Shown: positions 1 through 8,871, counted from the first letter of the stretch. The stretch: 64,000 bases of DNA from Streptomyces sp. HmicA12 (GCF_000373565.1 NZ_KB891842.1:248001-312000); one strand, 5' to 3'. The notes: a model not told the origin generated them from the letters alone. Numbers and translations are program-made.

Positions 1-61
1 TCGCCCTGTACGAGCTCGCCGGACTCATGCGCTCCGGTGTCCGATTAGGATCAACGCCCTG

Positions 62-1699
62 ATGACTGCCACTCTCGTAGCCAAGAACCTCGCCGCGGGG
101 CACGGCGACCGCTCGCTCTTCGCCGGCCTGGACCTCGTCGTCGCCCCCGGCGACGTGATCGGCCTCGTCGGAGCCAACGGGGCCGGGAAGTCGACCCTGC
201 TCCGCCTCCTCGCCGGTCTCGCCGTGCCGGAGGAGGGCGACCTGAGCCTCTCCCCGCCGACCGCGACCGTCGGCCACCTCCCGCAGGAGCCGGAGCGCCG
301 CCCCGGCGAGACGATCCGTGAATTCCTGGCTCGCCGTACCGGCGTCGCCGAGGCCCAGCGCGTGATGGACGAGGCCACCCAGGCCCTCGTCGACGGGGCG
401 CCCGGCGCCGACGACGCGTACGCGACGAGCCTGGAGCGCTGGCTGGACCTCGGCGGCGCCGACCTCGACGAGCGTGCCGAGGAGGTCGCGGACCAGCTCG
501 GCCTGAGCGTCGGCCTCGACCAGACGATGACGTCCCTGTCGGGCGGCCAGGCGGCCCGCGCGGGCCTCGCCTCCCTGCTCCTGTCCCGCTACGACATCTT
601 CCTCCTCGACGAGCCGACCAACGACCTCGACCTGGACGGCCTGGAGCGCCTGGAGACGTTCGTGCGCGGCCTGCGCGCGGGCACCGTCGTCGTCAGCCAC
701 GACCGCGAGTTCCTCACCCGCACCGTGACCAAGGTGCTGGAGCTCGACCTCGCCCAGCAGCAGATCAACCTCTACGGAGGCGGCTACGACGCCTACCTGG
801 AGGAGCGCGACGTCGCCCGCCGCCACGCGCGCGAGGAGTACGACGAGTACGCCGACAAGAAGGCGGCCCTCGAAGGCCGCGCCCAGATGCAGCGCTCCTG
901 GATGGACAAGGGCGTCAAGAACGCCCGCCGCAAGGCCACCGACAACGACAAGCTCGGCCGCAAGTTCCGCAGCGAGTCCAGCGAGAAGCAGGCCGCGAAG
1001 GCGCGCCAGACCCAGCGCATGATCGAGCGCCTGGACGTCGTCGACGAGCCCCGCAAGGAGTGGGAGCTGCGGATGGAGATCGCGGCCGCGCCCCGCTCGG
1101 GCGCGGTGGTGGCCTCACTGCGCGACGCCGAGCTGCGCCGCGGGGACTTCCACTTCGGCCCCGTCACGCTCCAGATCGACTGGGCGGACCGCGTCGCCAT
1201 CACCGGTGCGAACGGCTCCGGCAAGTCGACCCTGCTCGCCGCGCTCCTCGGCCGTGTCCCCCTCGACTCGGGGCACGCGACGCTCGGCTCGGGCGTCGTG
1301 GTCGGCGAGGTCGACCAGGCCCGCGCCCTCTTCCACGGCACGGAGAAGCTGCTCGACGCGTTCGGCGCGGCGGTCCCCGACACCGAACCGGCCGAGGTCC
1401 GCACCCTGCTGGCCAAGTTCGGCCTCAGGGCGGACCACGTGCTGCGCCCGGCCGCGACCCTGTCACCGGGCGAGCGCACCCGCGCCGCCCTCGCCCTCCT
1501 CCAGGGCAGGGGCGTCAACCTCCTGGTCCTGGACGAGCCGACGAACCACCTTGACCTCCCGGCGATCGAGCAACTCGAATCGGCCCTGGAGTCCTACGCG
1601 GGCACGTTGCTCCTGGTCACCCACGACAGGCGGATGCTCGACGCGGTGCACACCACCAGGCGCTTCGAAATGAGCGCAGGGAAGGTGAGCGCCCCGTAA
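62..1699 (+). CDS. ABC-F family ATP-binding cassette protein
   Basis: A 545-residue soluble protein with two ABC ATPase domains in one chain and no membrane segment, the architecture of ABC-F ribosome-associated ATPases. Domain 1 has Walker A GANGAGKS (about residues 37-44), signature LSGGQ and Walker B LLDEPTNDLD. Domain 2 has Walker A GANGSGKS (about 381), signature LSPGE and Walker B LVLDEPTNHLD. A charged, Arg/Lys-rich linker lies between them. ABC-F proteins act on the ribosomal E site or protect against ribosome-targeting antibiotics; which applies here cannot be read from sequence. The ATG begins immediately before the first conserved beta strand. TAGGAT at 46-51 could be a -10 box giving a nearly leaderless mRNA. 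Alternatively, a reading frame entering the window ends with TGA at 60-62, overlapping this ATG, and may be the tail of a coupled upstream gene. Confidence 0.93.
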   Translation: MTATLVAKNLAAGHGDRSLFAGLDLVVAPGDVIGLVGANGAGKSTLLRLLAGLAVPEEGDLSLSPPTATVGHLPQEPERRPGETIREFLARRTGVAEAQRVMDEATQALVDGAPGADDAYATSLERWLDLGGADLDERAEEVADQLGLSVGLDQTMTSLSGGQAARAGLASLLLSRYDIFLLDEPTNDLDLDGLERLETFVRGLRAGTVVVSHDREFLTRTVTKVLELDLAQQQINLYGGGYDAYLEERDVARRHAREEYDEYADKKAALEGRAQMQRSWMDKGVKNARRKATDNDKLGRKFRSESSEKQAAKARQTQRMIERLDVVDEPRKEWELRMEIAAAPRSGAVVASLRDAELRRGDFHFGPVTLQIDWADRVAITGANGSGKSTLLAALLGRVPLDSGHATLGSGVVVGEVDQARALFHGTEKLLDAFGAAVPDTEPAEVRTLLAKFGLRADHVLRPAATLSPGERTRAALALLQGRGVNLLVLDEPTNHLDLPAIEQLESALESYAGTLLLVTHDRRMLDAVHTTRRFEMSAGKVSAP

Positions 1700-1704
1700 G
1701 GGGG

Positions 1705-1751
1705 GCGGGGAACTGCGCGCTCAGCCACGACGAGCCCGCGGTTCCCCCCGC
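1705..1751. terminator. Intergenic hairpin between convergent genes, Streptomyces dispersed-repeat type
   Basis: Between the ends of the ABC-F gene and tex, a GC-rich stem (GCGGGGAAC ... GTTCCCCCCGC, with inner CGCTC/GAG pairing) closes on a short loop. The GGGGAACTGCGCG core with the AGCCACGACGA loop resembles a hairpin sequence I recall from many Streptomyces intergenic spaces. It probably serves as a bidirectional terminator without a U-tract. A related core recurs inside the decarboxylase gene near 49697-49714. Confidence 0.6.
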
Positions 1752-1768
1752 TCATCACTCCGACGGCG

Positions 1769-4120
1769 CTACGCCAACCCGGCCTTCTTCAACGCGTCGG
1801 CCATGGCGGAATTGGCCGGCGCGGGCGCGGGCCGCTTACCGCCCCCGCCACCGGAGTTCCCCCGGCCACCCTGCTGCCGGGACTTCTGCTGCGGCGGACG
1901 CTGACGACCTCCGCGATCACCACCGGAGGCACTCGGCTTCTCGTCGTCCAGGCGCAAGGTCAACGAGATCCGCTTGCGCGGCACGTCGACCTCCAGGACC
2001 TTCACCTTCACGATGTCGCCGGGCTTCACGACATCGCGCGGGTCCTTGACGAACGTACGGGACAGGGCCGAGACATGCGCGAGCCCGTCCTGGTGCACAC
2101 CGATGTCGATGAACGCCCCGAAGGCGGCGACGTTCGTGACGACGCCCTCCAGGATCATCCCCGGCTCCAGGTCGGAGAGCTTCTCCACGCCCTCCTTGAA
2201 GGTGGCCGTCTTGAACGCGGGCCGCGGGTCGCGTCCCGGCTTCTCCAGCTCCTTCAGGATGTCGGTCACGGTCGGCAGACCGAACGTGTCGTCCACGTAG
2301 TCGGCCGCCTTGAGCGAGCGCAGCGTCCCGGTGTCGCCCATGAGCGAACCGACCTCGCCACCGGTCGACTTGGCCATGCGCCGCACCACCGGGTACGCCT
2401 CGGGGTGCACGGACGACGCGTCCAGCGGGTCGTCGCCGCCCCGGATGCGCAGGAAGCCCGCGCACTGCTCGTACGCCTTCGGGCCGAGCCGGGCGACGTC
2501 CTTGAGGCCCTTGCGGTTGCCGAACGGGCCGTTGGCGTCGCGGTGCGCCACGATGTTCTCCGCGAGACCTGCGCCGATGCCGGACACGCGCGCGAGGAGC
2601 GGTGCGGACGCGGTGTTCACGTCCACCCCCACCCCGTTCACACAGTCCTCGACCACGGCGTCCAGCGAACGCGACAGCTTCACTTCGCTCAGGTCGTGCT
2701 GGTACTGGCCGACACCGATCGACTTCGGGTCGATCTTCACCAGCTCGGCGAGCGGGTCCTGCAGACGACGCGCGATGGAGACGGCGCCGCGCAGCGACAC
2801 GTCCATGTCGGGCAGTTCCTGCGAGGCGAAGGCGGAGGCCGAGTACACGGAGGCGCCCGCCTCGCTCACCATCACCTTGGTGAGCTTCAACTCCGGGTGC
2901 TTGGTGATGAGTTCACCGGCGAGCTTGTCGGTCTCGCGCGACGCCGTGCCGTTGCCGATCGCGATCAGGTCGACCGCGTGCTCCTTGGAGAGCTTCGCCA
3001 GCTTGGCGATCGCCTCGTCCCAGCGGTTCGCCGGGACGTGCGGGTGGATCACGTCCGTCGCCACGACCTTGCCCGTCGCGTCGACGACCGCGACCTTCAC
3101 GCCCGTACGGAAGCCGGGGTCGAGGCCCAGCGTCGCGCGCGTGCCCGCGGGGGCGGCGAGCAGCAGGTCCCGCAGGTTCGCCGCGAAGACCTTGACCGCC
3201 TCGTCCTCGGCGGCCGTCCGCAGCCGGAGCCGCAGGTCGATGCCGAGGTGGACGAGGATGCGGGTGCGCCAGGCCCAACGGACCGTGTCCTGCAGCCACT
3301 TGTCGCCCGGGCGCCCCTGGTTCCTGATCCCGAACCGGTCGGCCACGATGGGCTCGTAGGAGGAAGGGCCCTCCTCGACCGGCTCCTCCGGCTCCAGGAC
3401 CAGCTCGAGGACGTCCTCCTTCTCGCCGCGCAGCATCGCCAGGATGCGGTGCGAGGGAAGCTGCTTGAAGGGCTCCGCGAAGTCGAAGTAGTCGGCGAAC
3501 TTGGCGCCCGCCTCCTCCTTGCCGGACTTCACCTTCGCCGCGAGCCGGCCGCGCACCCACATGCGCTCGCGCAGTTCGCCGATGAGGTCCGCGTCCTCGG
3601 AGAAGCGCTCCGTGAGGATCGCGCGGGCCCCGTCGAGCGCGGCCTGCGGGTCCGCGACGCCCTTGTCGGCGTCCACGAACGCGGCCGCGGCGGCCTGCGG
3701 GTCCACCGTCGGGTCGCCGAGCAGGCCCTCCGCGAGCGGTTCGAGCCCTGCCTCGCGCGCGATCTGCGCCTTGGTGCGCCGCTTCGGCTTGTAGGGGAGG
3801 TAGATGTCCTCCAGGCGCGCCTTGGTGTCGGCGGCGAGGATCTGTGCCTCCAGCTCCTCGGTGAGCTTGCCCTGCTCGCGAATCGAGTCGAGGACGGAGG
3901 TGCGCCGCTCCTCCAGCTCGCGCAGATACCGCAGCCGCTCCTCGAGGGTGCGCAGCTGGGCATCGTCCAGCGACTCCGTCGCCTCCTTGCGGTAGCGGGC
4001 GATGAAGGGCACCGTCGAGCCGCCGTCCAGCAGCTCGACGGCGGCCTTCACCTGCCGCTCCCGTACGCCGAGTTCCTCGGCAATCCTGCCTTCGATGGAC
4101 CCAAGAGTGGGTGTCGCCAC
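1769..4120 (-). CDS. tex: Tex family RNA-binding transcription accessory protein
   Basis: About 783 residues, the usual Tex length. Order visible: N-terminal helical domain, YqgF-like RNase H-fold core, helix-hairpin-helix region (VSGIGAGLAENIVAHRD, about residues 505-530), then an S1 RNA-binding domain (LEPGMILEGVVTNVAAFGAFIDIGVHQDGL, about 640-710). The C-terminal tail is rich in Gly, Gln and Arg, a likely disordered nucleic-acid-binding extension. Tex proteins bind nucleic acid and influence transcription and stress responses; the exact role in Streptomyces is not established here. I chose GTG at 4120 (VATPTLGSIEGR) because homologues begin there; an in-frame ATG at 4159 would add 13 unconserved residues. 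The gene stands alone, convergent with the ABC-F gene. Confidence 0.93.
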   Translation of the reverse strand: MATPTLGSIEGRIAEELGVRERQVKAAVELLDGGSTVPFIARYRKEATESLDDAQLRTLEERLRYLRELEERRTSVLDSIREQGKLTEELEAQILAADTKARLEDIYLPYKPKRRTKAQIAREAGLEPLAEGLLGDPTVDPQAAAAAFVDADKGVADPQAALDGARAILTERFSEDADLIGELRERMWVRGRLAAKVKSGKEEAGAKFADYFDFAEPFKQLPSHRILAMLRGEKEDVLELVLEPEEPVEEGPSSYEPIVADRFGIRNQGRPGDKWLQDTVRWAWRTRILVHLGIDLRLRLRTAAEDEAVKVFAANLRDLLLAAPAGTRATLGLDPGFRTGVKVAVVDATGKVVATDVIHPHVPANRWDEAIAKLAKLSKEHAVDLIAIGNGTASRETDKLAGELITKHPELKLTKVMVSEAGASVYSASAFASQELPDMDVSLRGAVSIARRLQDPLAELVKIDPKSIGVGQYQHDLSEVKLSRSLDAVVEDCVNGVGVDVNTASAPLLARVSGIGAGLAENIVAHRDANGPFGNRKGLKDVARLGPKAYEQCAGFLRIRGGDDPLDASSVHPEAYPVVRRMAKSTGGEVGSLMGDTGTLRSLKAADYVDDTFGLPTVTDILKELEKPGRDPRPAFKTATFKEGVEKLSDLEPGMILEGVVTNVAAFGAFIDIGVHQDGLAHVSALSRTFVKDPRDVVKPGDIVKVKVLEVDVPRKRISLTLRLDDEKPSASGGDRGGRQRPPQQKSRQQGGRGNSGGGGGKRPAPAPANSAMADALKKAGLA

Positions 4121-4208
4121 GATCCCGTACCGCCTAAGTCGAATGAGGTTGCGCGGCAATTGTGGCAGGTGGCACCGACAACGGGGGATCAGGGCACCGC
4201 ACCGCCGG

Positions 4209-4340
4209 TCATACCCGGCGTGTACGGCCGGAGCGCGAGGCGCCGCCGAAGAGCCGGGCGAGCGCGCGGAACGGCAGCGTCACCACCGTGGCGATCGCGC
4301 CCGCGATCTGGCGCAGGACGTCGGCGATGGCACGGAACAT
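4209..4340 (-). CDS. LPFR-motif small protein
   Basis: A 43-residue ORF too short for many gene callers. It begins ATG at 4340 with GAGAGGAG about 6 bases upstream. The product has an amphipathic or hydrophobic helix (IADVLRQIAGAIATVVTL) followed by LPFRALARLFGGA and a basic tail. The LPFR signature matches a family of very short actinobacterial proteins of unknown function that I recall by that motif. It may associate with the membrane through the helix. It lies downstream of the SCO6745-like gene on the same strand, 83 bases away, and could be cotranscribed with it. Confidence 0.72.
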   Translation of the reverse strand: MFRAIADVLRQIAGAIATVVTLPFRALARLFGGASRSGRTRRV

Positions 4341-4423
4341 GAGGGCTCCTCTCGTCTCTCCCGGACACGGTGTCCGGGACCGTTCGAGATCGCCGAGTAC
4401 CCACGCCCCGCCGGGCCGAGACC

Positions 4424-5299
4424 TCAGGCGGCCTTGCCGATCAGATCGTCGGGGAAAGCACCGTTGCCGAGCGCAGTGCCGATGAACGCTGTCGCGAGCT
4501 CGGTCAGGCGGGACACGCCCGCGTCGCCGAGGTGGTCGTACGGCGCGCGGTCCATGACGTCGGTCCGCTCCTCGATCTCGGCCCGCAGCCGCACGCCCTC
4601 CTCGGTGAGCGTCAGCTCCTCGTCCGCGGTGAGCAGTCCCCGCGCCCGCAGCCGCTGCGCCGCCGCGTCGTAGTCGTCCGTGCTCCAGCCGCGCGTGGCG
4701 AGCAGGAACCTGGGGGCCATGCCCTTGCCGGTCGCGACATGGCTGACGAGGGCCTCCACGGGGTCGAGACCGGCGCCGAGCAGCGCGGTGAGGTGGCCGT
4801 CGCCGCGGTGCTCGCGCAGCAGCGTGGCCGCGTGCCAGTACGCCATGTGCGCCTCCTCGGGAACGGGGAGGTCCGCGTGCGCGGCGTACAGGGGGCGGGC
4901 CTGGCGGGCGCACGCCTCCGCCGCGCGCAGGGCGAGCTCGGCGGCCTCGGCCATCTCCTTGGAGGCGAGCGCCTCCGCGCCGAGCAGCCGGCGCAGTGTC
5001 GCGTCGACGGCACGCGCGCGTGCAGCGAGGGCATCCTGGGGCGAAGCGGTCTGCCACACCTGGGGCACGTGCCGGGCCACCAGCTCGTGCTTGAAGTTGT
5101 AGAAGGTGGCCGTCACGGTCCCGGCGCCGACGGCTCCCATGGGCGCGGAACGCGCCGCGAAGTAGGCGGCGCTGCGGTCCGTGACACCGATGGCGGCCAT
5201 TTGCCGGCCCAGGTCCGGCGAGAAGTAGTGCGTCGAGTGGAACGGATTGAGCACGTTGTGACAGCGGCGGGCGGCGCGCAGGCGCGGGTCAGGAGTCAT
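4424..5299 (-). CDS. SCO6745 family protein (helix-turn-helix fold, function unknown)
   Basis: A 291-residue protein recognised as the SCO6745-like family: N-terminal RAARRCHNVLNPFHSTHYFSPD, central ATFYNFKHELV, and a C-terminal winged-helix-like segment (RLRARGLLTADEELTLTEEGVRLRAEIEERTD) that reads like a MarR-type dimer or wing region. The family is often described as HTH-containing, but DNA binding has not been shown to my knowledge. No signal peptide or membrane segment. ATG at 5299 is preceded about 12 bases upstream by an inverted repeat, so expression may be controlled by a regulator, possibly itself. Confidence 0.75.
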   Translation of the reverse strand: MTPDPRLRAARRCHNVLNPFHSTHYFSPDLGRQMAAIGVTDRSAAYFAARSAPMGAVGAGTVTATFYNFKHELVARHVPQVWQTASPQDALAARARAVDATLRRLLGAEALASKEMAEAAELALRAAEACARQARPLYAAHADLPVPEEAHMAYWHAATLLREHRGDGHLTALLGAGLDPVEALVSHVATGKGMAPRFLLATRGWSTDDYDAAAQRLRARGLLTADEELTLTEEGVRLRAEIEERTDVMDRAPYDHLGDAGVSRLTELATAFIGTALGNGAFPDDLIGKAA

Positions 5300-5310
5300 A
5301 CCTGCACGTT

Positions 5311-5324
5311 ACTGACCGGTCGGT
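5311..5324. promoter_or_regulatory. Inverted repeat upstream of the SCO6745-family gene
   Basis: ACTGACCGGTCGGT is a 14-base dyad (6 of 7 pairs) with the ACCGGT core often seen in TetR-type operators. It sits 12-25 bases before the start at 5299. No TetR gene is adjacent; the SCO6745-like protein or a distant regulator could bind it. Confidence 0.4.
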
Positions 5325-5365
5325 ACGTACGGGAGTACGGGGGCCGGACCATCTTGTGGAGATGT

Positions 5366-6160
5366 TCAGGACTCCGCGGGCCGCACCGGGCTCGCGGGTC
5401 CCACGGTCCAGCTGAAGCGCGGCGCCCGGCGCTCCATGAACGCGGTGACGCCCTCCGCCGTGTCGCCGCTGCCGCGCGCCTGCTCGGCCCAGTACGCGTC
5501 CCGGTCCGTGCGGCCCGTGGTGAACTCCTTGGCCGCCGCCTGCGTCAGCTGCGAGCGGCTCACGAGCACCCGTGTGAACTCGGTTGCCCGCGCGTCCAGT
5601 TCGGCCTCGCCCAGCACCTCGTCGACGAGCCCGGTGCGCAGGGCCCGCTCCGCGCCGATCAACTCGCCCGAGAACAGCAGGTACTTGGCGGTCGCCGGCC
5701 CCACCAGTGCGGCGAGCCGGCGCGTCGAGGAGGCCGGGTACACGATGCCGAGCTTCGCCGGCGTCACGCCGAACCGGCTGCCCTCGGCCGCGAACCGCAG
5801 ATCGCAGGCCGCCGCCAGCTGACAGCCGCCGCCCACGCAGAAGCCGCGGATCGCGGCCAGCGTCGGCTTCGGGAAGGCGGCCAGCGCGTCCTCCGCCGAG
5901 ACCGCCAGTTTCTGCGCGGCGCCCGCGTCCCCGCCGAGGGTGGAGATGTCGGCCCCGGCACAGAAGCTGTCACCGGCGCCGGTGAGGACGAGGACCCGCA
6001 CGGCGGGGTCCGTCGCGAGCGCGTCGAGCAGCGGTGGCAGCGCGGCCCACATGGTGTCGGTCATGGCGTTGCGCTTGGCCGGGTGGTCGATGACGACGGT
6101 GGCGACCCCGTCGGTCACGGAGTGCGTCAGAGCGGGATCGGCGGCGGGAGCAGGGGACAT
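5366..6160 (-). CDS. Enoyl-CoA hydratase/isomerase family protein
   Basis: A 264-residue crotonase-fold protein. Visible hallmarks are the CoA-binding and oxyanion segments DHPAKRNAM near the N-terminus, GDSFCAGADISTLGGD, and IRGFCVGGGCQLAAACDLRFA, followed by TPAKLGIVYPA. Such enzymes hydrate or isomerise acyl-CoA thioesters in fatty-acid or amino-acid breakdown; the substrate is not evident. ATG at 6160 (MSPAPAADPAL) was chosen. The frame stays open to 6295, but the additional 45 residues are unlike the family. It is transcribed divergently from the anti-sigma-type ATPase gene. Confidence 0.9.
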   Translation of the reverse strand: MSPAPAADPALTHSVTDGVATVVIDHPAKRNAMTDTMWAALPPLLDALATDPAVRVLVLTGAGDSFCAGADISTLGGDAGAAQKLAVSAEDALAAFPKPTLAAIRGFCVGGGCQLAAACDLRFAAEGSRFGVTPAKLGIVYPASSTRRLAALVGPATAKYLLFSGELIGAERALRTGLVDEVLGEAELDARATEFTRVLVSRSQLTQAAAKEFTTGRTDRDAYWAEQARGSGDTAEGVTAFMERRAPRFSWTVGPASPVRPAES

Positions 6161-6408
6161 GGGCCGGATGCTATCCAGCGCGACCCGCGGTCGATCAAGA
6201 AGGGGTCGCAAGGCTCGTACAACAAGCTGAAGAGCACCCGAAAGCGGAACAACCGGGACAGGATCGATCGCACATCCGACGGTGCCATACGGCAATGGTC
6301 AAATTCCGTCGATACTCGCTGACTTCTGGTCAGTCATGCGGTCCGGACCAGCGGATTCCCAACACTCGGAGCGTGGTGACAATCGAGCGCAAGGGCGGGG
6401 ACGGGACG

Positions 6409-6882
6409 ATGAGCGACCACGGGAGCGCGCCCCCCGAGCATGCCGCGGGCGGGCCGCTGCCGTACGAGGGGGTCTGGCGGTTCACGGCGCAGGCGGTCGA
6501 CGCCTCCGTGCCGCAGGCCCGCCGGGCGGTGCGCGAACTGCTGTCCCGGCAGGGCGTTCCCGCGTCGGACGACCTGGTGCACGGGCTGCTGGTGATCGTC
6601 TCCGAGCTGGTCACCAATGCGGTCAAACACGCCGCACTGCTCTCGCCCATGCTCGCCGTGGAGGTCGCCGTGGGCGCGGAGTGGGTGCGGGTCTCCGTGG
6701 AGGACGAGCACCCCTACCGCCCCACGGCACTGGAGGCGACCAGCGGTCAGACGGGCGGCCGCGGCCTGCTCCTCGTCCGCGAGATCACCGCGGAGGCGGG
6801 CGGCGTCTGCCAGGTCGACCACACGGCGAGCGGGGGCAAGGTGATCTGGGCCGCCCTGCCCCTCAAATCCGCGCTCGCCTGA
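6409..6882 (+). CDS. ATP-binding protein, anti-sigma regulatory (SpoIIAB/RsbW-type HATPase) domain
   Basis: About 157 residues from ATG 6409, essentially a single GHKL ATPase domain: N-box ELVTNAVKHA, a DEHPYRPTA segment in place of a canonical G1 loop, and GQTGGRGLLLVREI as the G2 region. Streptomyces encodes dozens of these stand-alone domains. The characterised ones bind anti-anti-sigma or sigma factors as Ser kinases or switches, and no partner lies next to it here. Upstream GTG codons at 6373/6376 in the same frame are possible alternative starts. Its stop is 3 bases from the stop of idi, which converges on it. Confidence 0.82.
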   Translation: MSDHGSAPPEHAAGGPLPYEGVWRFTAQAVDASVPQARRAVRELLSRQGVPASDDLVHGLLVIVSELVTNAVKHAALLSPMLAVEVAVGAEWVRVSVEDEHPYRPTALEATSGQTGGRGLLLVREITAEAGGVCQVDHTASGGKVIWAALPLKSALA

Positions 6883-6885
6883 GCG

Positions 6886-7479
6886 TCACCAGCCGGCCGA
6901 CGGGCCCGTCAGCTCCTTGACGGCGGGCCGCGCCGCGTCGAGCACGGTCATGAACCACGAGGAGAACGGGTCCTCGGCATGCCGCTCGGCCAGCTCGTCG
7001 GCCGTCACGAACGCCGTCGCCCCGATCTCCTCCGGGTCCGGGTTCAGCGGCGCCTGCACCATGCCCACGAAGAGGTGGTTGAACTCCTGCTCCACCAGGC
7101 CCGAGTCCGGGTCCGGGTGGTTGTAGCGCACGGTGCCGGCCTCCGCCATCAGCGACGGCGAGACCCCCAGCTCCTCGAAGGTGCGCCGGGCCGCGGCCGC
7201 GAACGGGGCCTCGCCCGGGTACGGGTGTCCGCAGCAGGTGTTCGACCACACACCGGGGGAGTGGTACTTGCCCAGCGCCCGCTGCTGGAGCAGCAGTCGG
7301 CCCTGCTCGTCGAAGAGAAAGACCGAGAACGCTCTGTGCAGCTGCCCCGGCGCCTGGTGAGCGGCGAGCTTCTCCGCGGTGCCGATCGTCCTGCCGTCCT
7401 CGTCGACGAGTTCCAGCAAGATCGCTTCTCCGGTGCCGTTCGACGAACTGTTCGCCGCGGTGGCAGGTGTGGTCGGCAT
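6886..7479 (-). CDS. idi: Isopentenyl-diphosphate Delta-isomerase, type 1
   Basis: A 197-residue Nudix-fold enzyme that interconverts IPP and DMAPP. It shows HRAFSVFLFDEQGRLLLQQRA, the catalytic-Cys region WSNTCCGHPYPGE, the Nudix-like AAARRTFEELG, and EQEFNHLFVG with the catalytic Glu. ATG 7479 (MPTTPATAANSS) is favoured over ATG 7485 because GAAGG lies 6-7 bases before it. Its presence within 12 kb of the hopanoid operon, which also carries dxs and ispG, suggests it balances C5 units for squalene synthesis, but it is separately transcribed. Confidence 0.95.
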   Translation of the reverse strand: MPTTPATAANSSSNGTGEAILLELVDEDGRTIGTAEKLAAHQAPGQLHRAFSVFLFDEQGRLLLQQRALGKYHSPGVWSNTCCGHPYPGEAPFAAAARRTFEELGVSPSLMAEAGTVRYNHPDPDSGLVEQEFNHLFVGMVQAPLNPDPEEIGATAFVTADELAERHAEDPFSSWFMTVLDAARPAVKELTGPSAGW

Positions 7480-7614
7480 ACCCATCCTTCGCTTCGGTCC
7501 TCGAACCCCAAGTCTGCCGTACGGGACGGTATGGGACGGACAGTCACGGTCCGTGCCGCGCCCCGGGTGTCCCGCCCGGCCGCGAGGGCCGGGCGGGACC
7601 ACGGTAGGCGCCGG

Positions 7615-8871
7615 TCAGACGCCGAACGCGGCCGGGTAGACGATGGTGCCCGCCGGGACCTGCGGGGATCCTTCGTCATCGGTCAGGACGAGCGCCATCA
7701 TCGCCTCGTCCGGCACCTCGAAGCCGGGCCTGATGCCGTACCCCGACGCGGGCGCGAAGCCGAACCTCGGGTAGTACTCGGGATGCCCGAGAACCAGCAC
7801 GAGCCGCTCCCCGCGCGCGCGGGCCGCGTCCAGCACCGCGCGCACGACGGCGGAACCGGCCCCCGTGCGCTGGTGCCCGGGCAGCACGGCACAGGGCGCG
7901 AGCGCCGCCGCCGGCTCGCCGTCCACCGTGCAGCGGGTGATCAGCGCGTGCGCGACGACCGTGCCGTCCGGCGCCTCGGCGACGTACGACAGACCCTCCA
8001 GCCACGCACCGGTGTCCCGCCGCAGCGCGTCCACGAGACCGGCCTCGGCCTCGGTGGGGAACGCGGCGGCGTTGACGGCGTGCACGGCCGCCCGGTCGGC
8101 GTCGGTCTCGGGGCGCGTGGGCCACCGGTCGGCGGGCCGCAGCGCGTAGCCCGTGTAGCCGTACTCGGCGCCGTGCTCGCGGCGCATGGCCAGCTCCGCG
8201 CGCGTGCCCGCGAGCGCCTCGGCCATGCCGGGACGCCCGGGATCGGCCTCGTCGGTACGCTCGGCGAGCGGCCCGTAGTACTCGTCCCAGTCGGACTCGG
8301 GCTGCCGGTGCACGCCGAGCACGGAGTACCCGGCGGCCGTGCACGCCCGCAGGTTCTCGTCGTTCGTGCGCAGCGCGTACTCCGCATCCCAGAAGGCACG
8401 CGCCTGCGGTGACGGGTCCTCGGTCGTCCACTCGCACTCGGTGAGCACGAGCGCCCCGCCGGGGGCGAGGAGTCGCCTCCAGCGGGCGAGCGCGGTGTCG
8501 AACCCGATGCTGTAGGCCGAGCTCTCGGCCCAGATCAGGTCGAACGAACCATCCTGATAGGGGAGTTCACCCATGTCCGCATTGACGCAGTGGACACGGT
8601 CGGTGAGCCCCCGCTCGGCTGCGGCGGCCCGCAGCTCGTCGAGGAACGTCTCGTGCAGGTCCACGGCCGTCACCTCGCCACCGGTCTCGGCGGCGAGCAG
8701 CAGCGCGGAGCGGCCCGGACCGCAGCCCGGGTCGAGGATGCGCGGACGGGAGGGCAGTTCCCCCACGAAGGAGAGGAGACGCCGGGTCGTGGCGTCGGAG
8801 CCGGGGCCCTGTCGGGGCAGTCCGTGGTGCAGGGCGAAGAAGGAATCGCGTACGACGTTGTCGTCGGTCAA
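7615..8871 (-). CDS. Bifunctional SAM-dependent methyltransferase / GNAT N-acetyltransferase
   Basis: A 418-residue fusion. Residues about 1-230 are a class I methyltransferase: motif I LDPGCGPGRSALLLA, VTAVDLHETFL, motif IV DLIWAESSAYSIGF, and LLAPGGALVLTE. Residues about 255-418 are a GNAT domain: INAAAFPTE-like start, acetyl-CoA-binding VLPGHQRTGAGSAVVRAVLDAA, then VLGHPEYYPRFGFAPAS, the pattern of the YhbS-like acetyltransferases. Substrates are unknown. The start is TTG at 8871 with only AAAGG about 8 bases before it. A short leader ORF with a near-perfect Shine-Dalgarno ends 52 bases upstream, so translation or transcription of this gene may depend on it. Confidence 0.88.
   Translation of the reverse strand: MTDDNVVRDSFFALHHGLPRQGPGSDATTRRLLSFVGELPSRPRILDPGCGPGRSALLLAAETGGEVTAVDLHETFLDELRAAAAERGLTDRVHCVNADMGELPYQDGSFDLIWAESSAYSIGFDTALARWRRLLAPGGALVLTECEWTTEDPSPQARAFWDAEYALRTNDENLRACTAAGYSVLGVHRQPESDWDEYYGPLAERTDEADPGRPGMAEALAGTRAELAMRREHGAEYGYTGYALRPADRWPTRPETDADRAAVHAVNAAAFPTEAEAGLVDALRRDTGAWLEGLSYVAEAPDGTVVAHALITRCTVDGEPAAALAPCAVLPGHQRTGAGSAVVRAVLDAARARGERLVLVLGHPEYYPRFGFAPASGYGIRPGFEVPDEAMMALVLTDDEGSPQVPAGTIVYPAAFGV

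Noticed and set aside
1..62. Possible C-terminal tail of an upstream gene, stop TGA at 60-62
   Set aside because: Only about 19 codons are visible with no recognisable motif, and the same stretch could be the promoter of the ABC-F gene; noted there but not called.
2075..6322. Long plus-strand frames opposite tex, the SCO6745-family gene and the enoyl-CoA hydratase
   Set aside because: Low-complexity translation and exact opposition to conserved genes.
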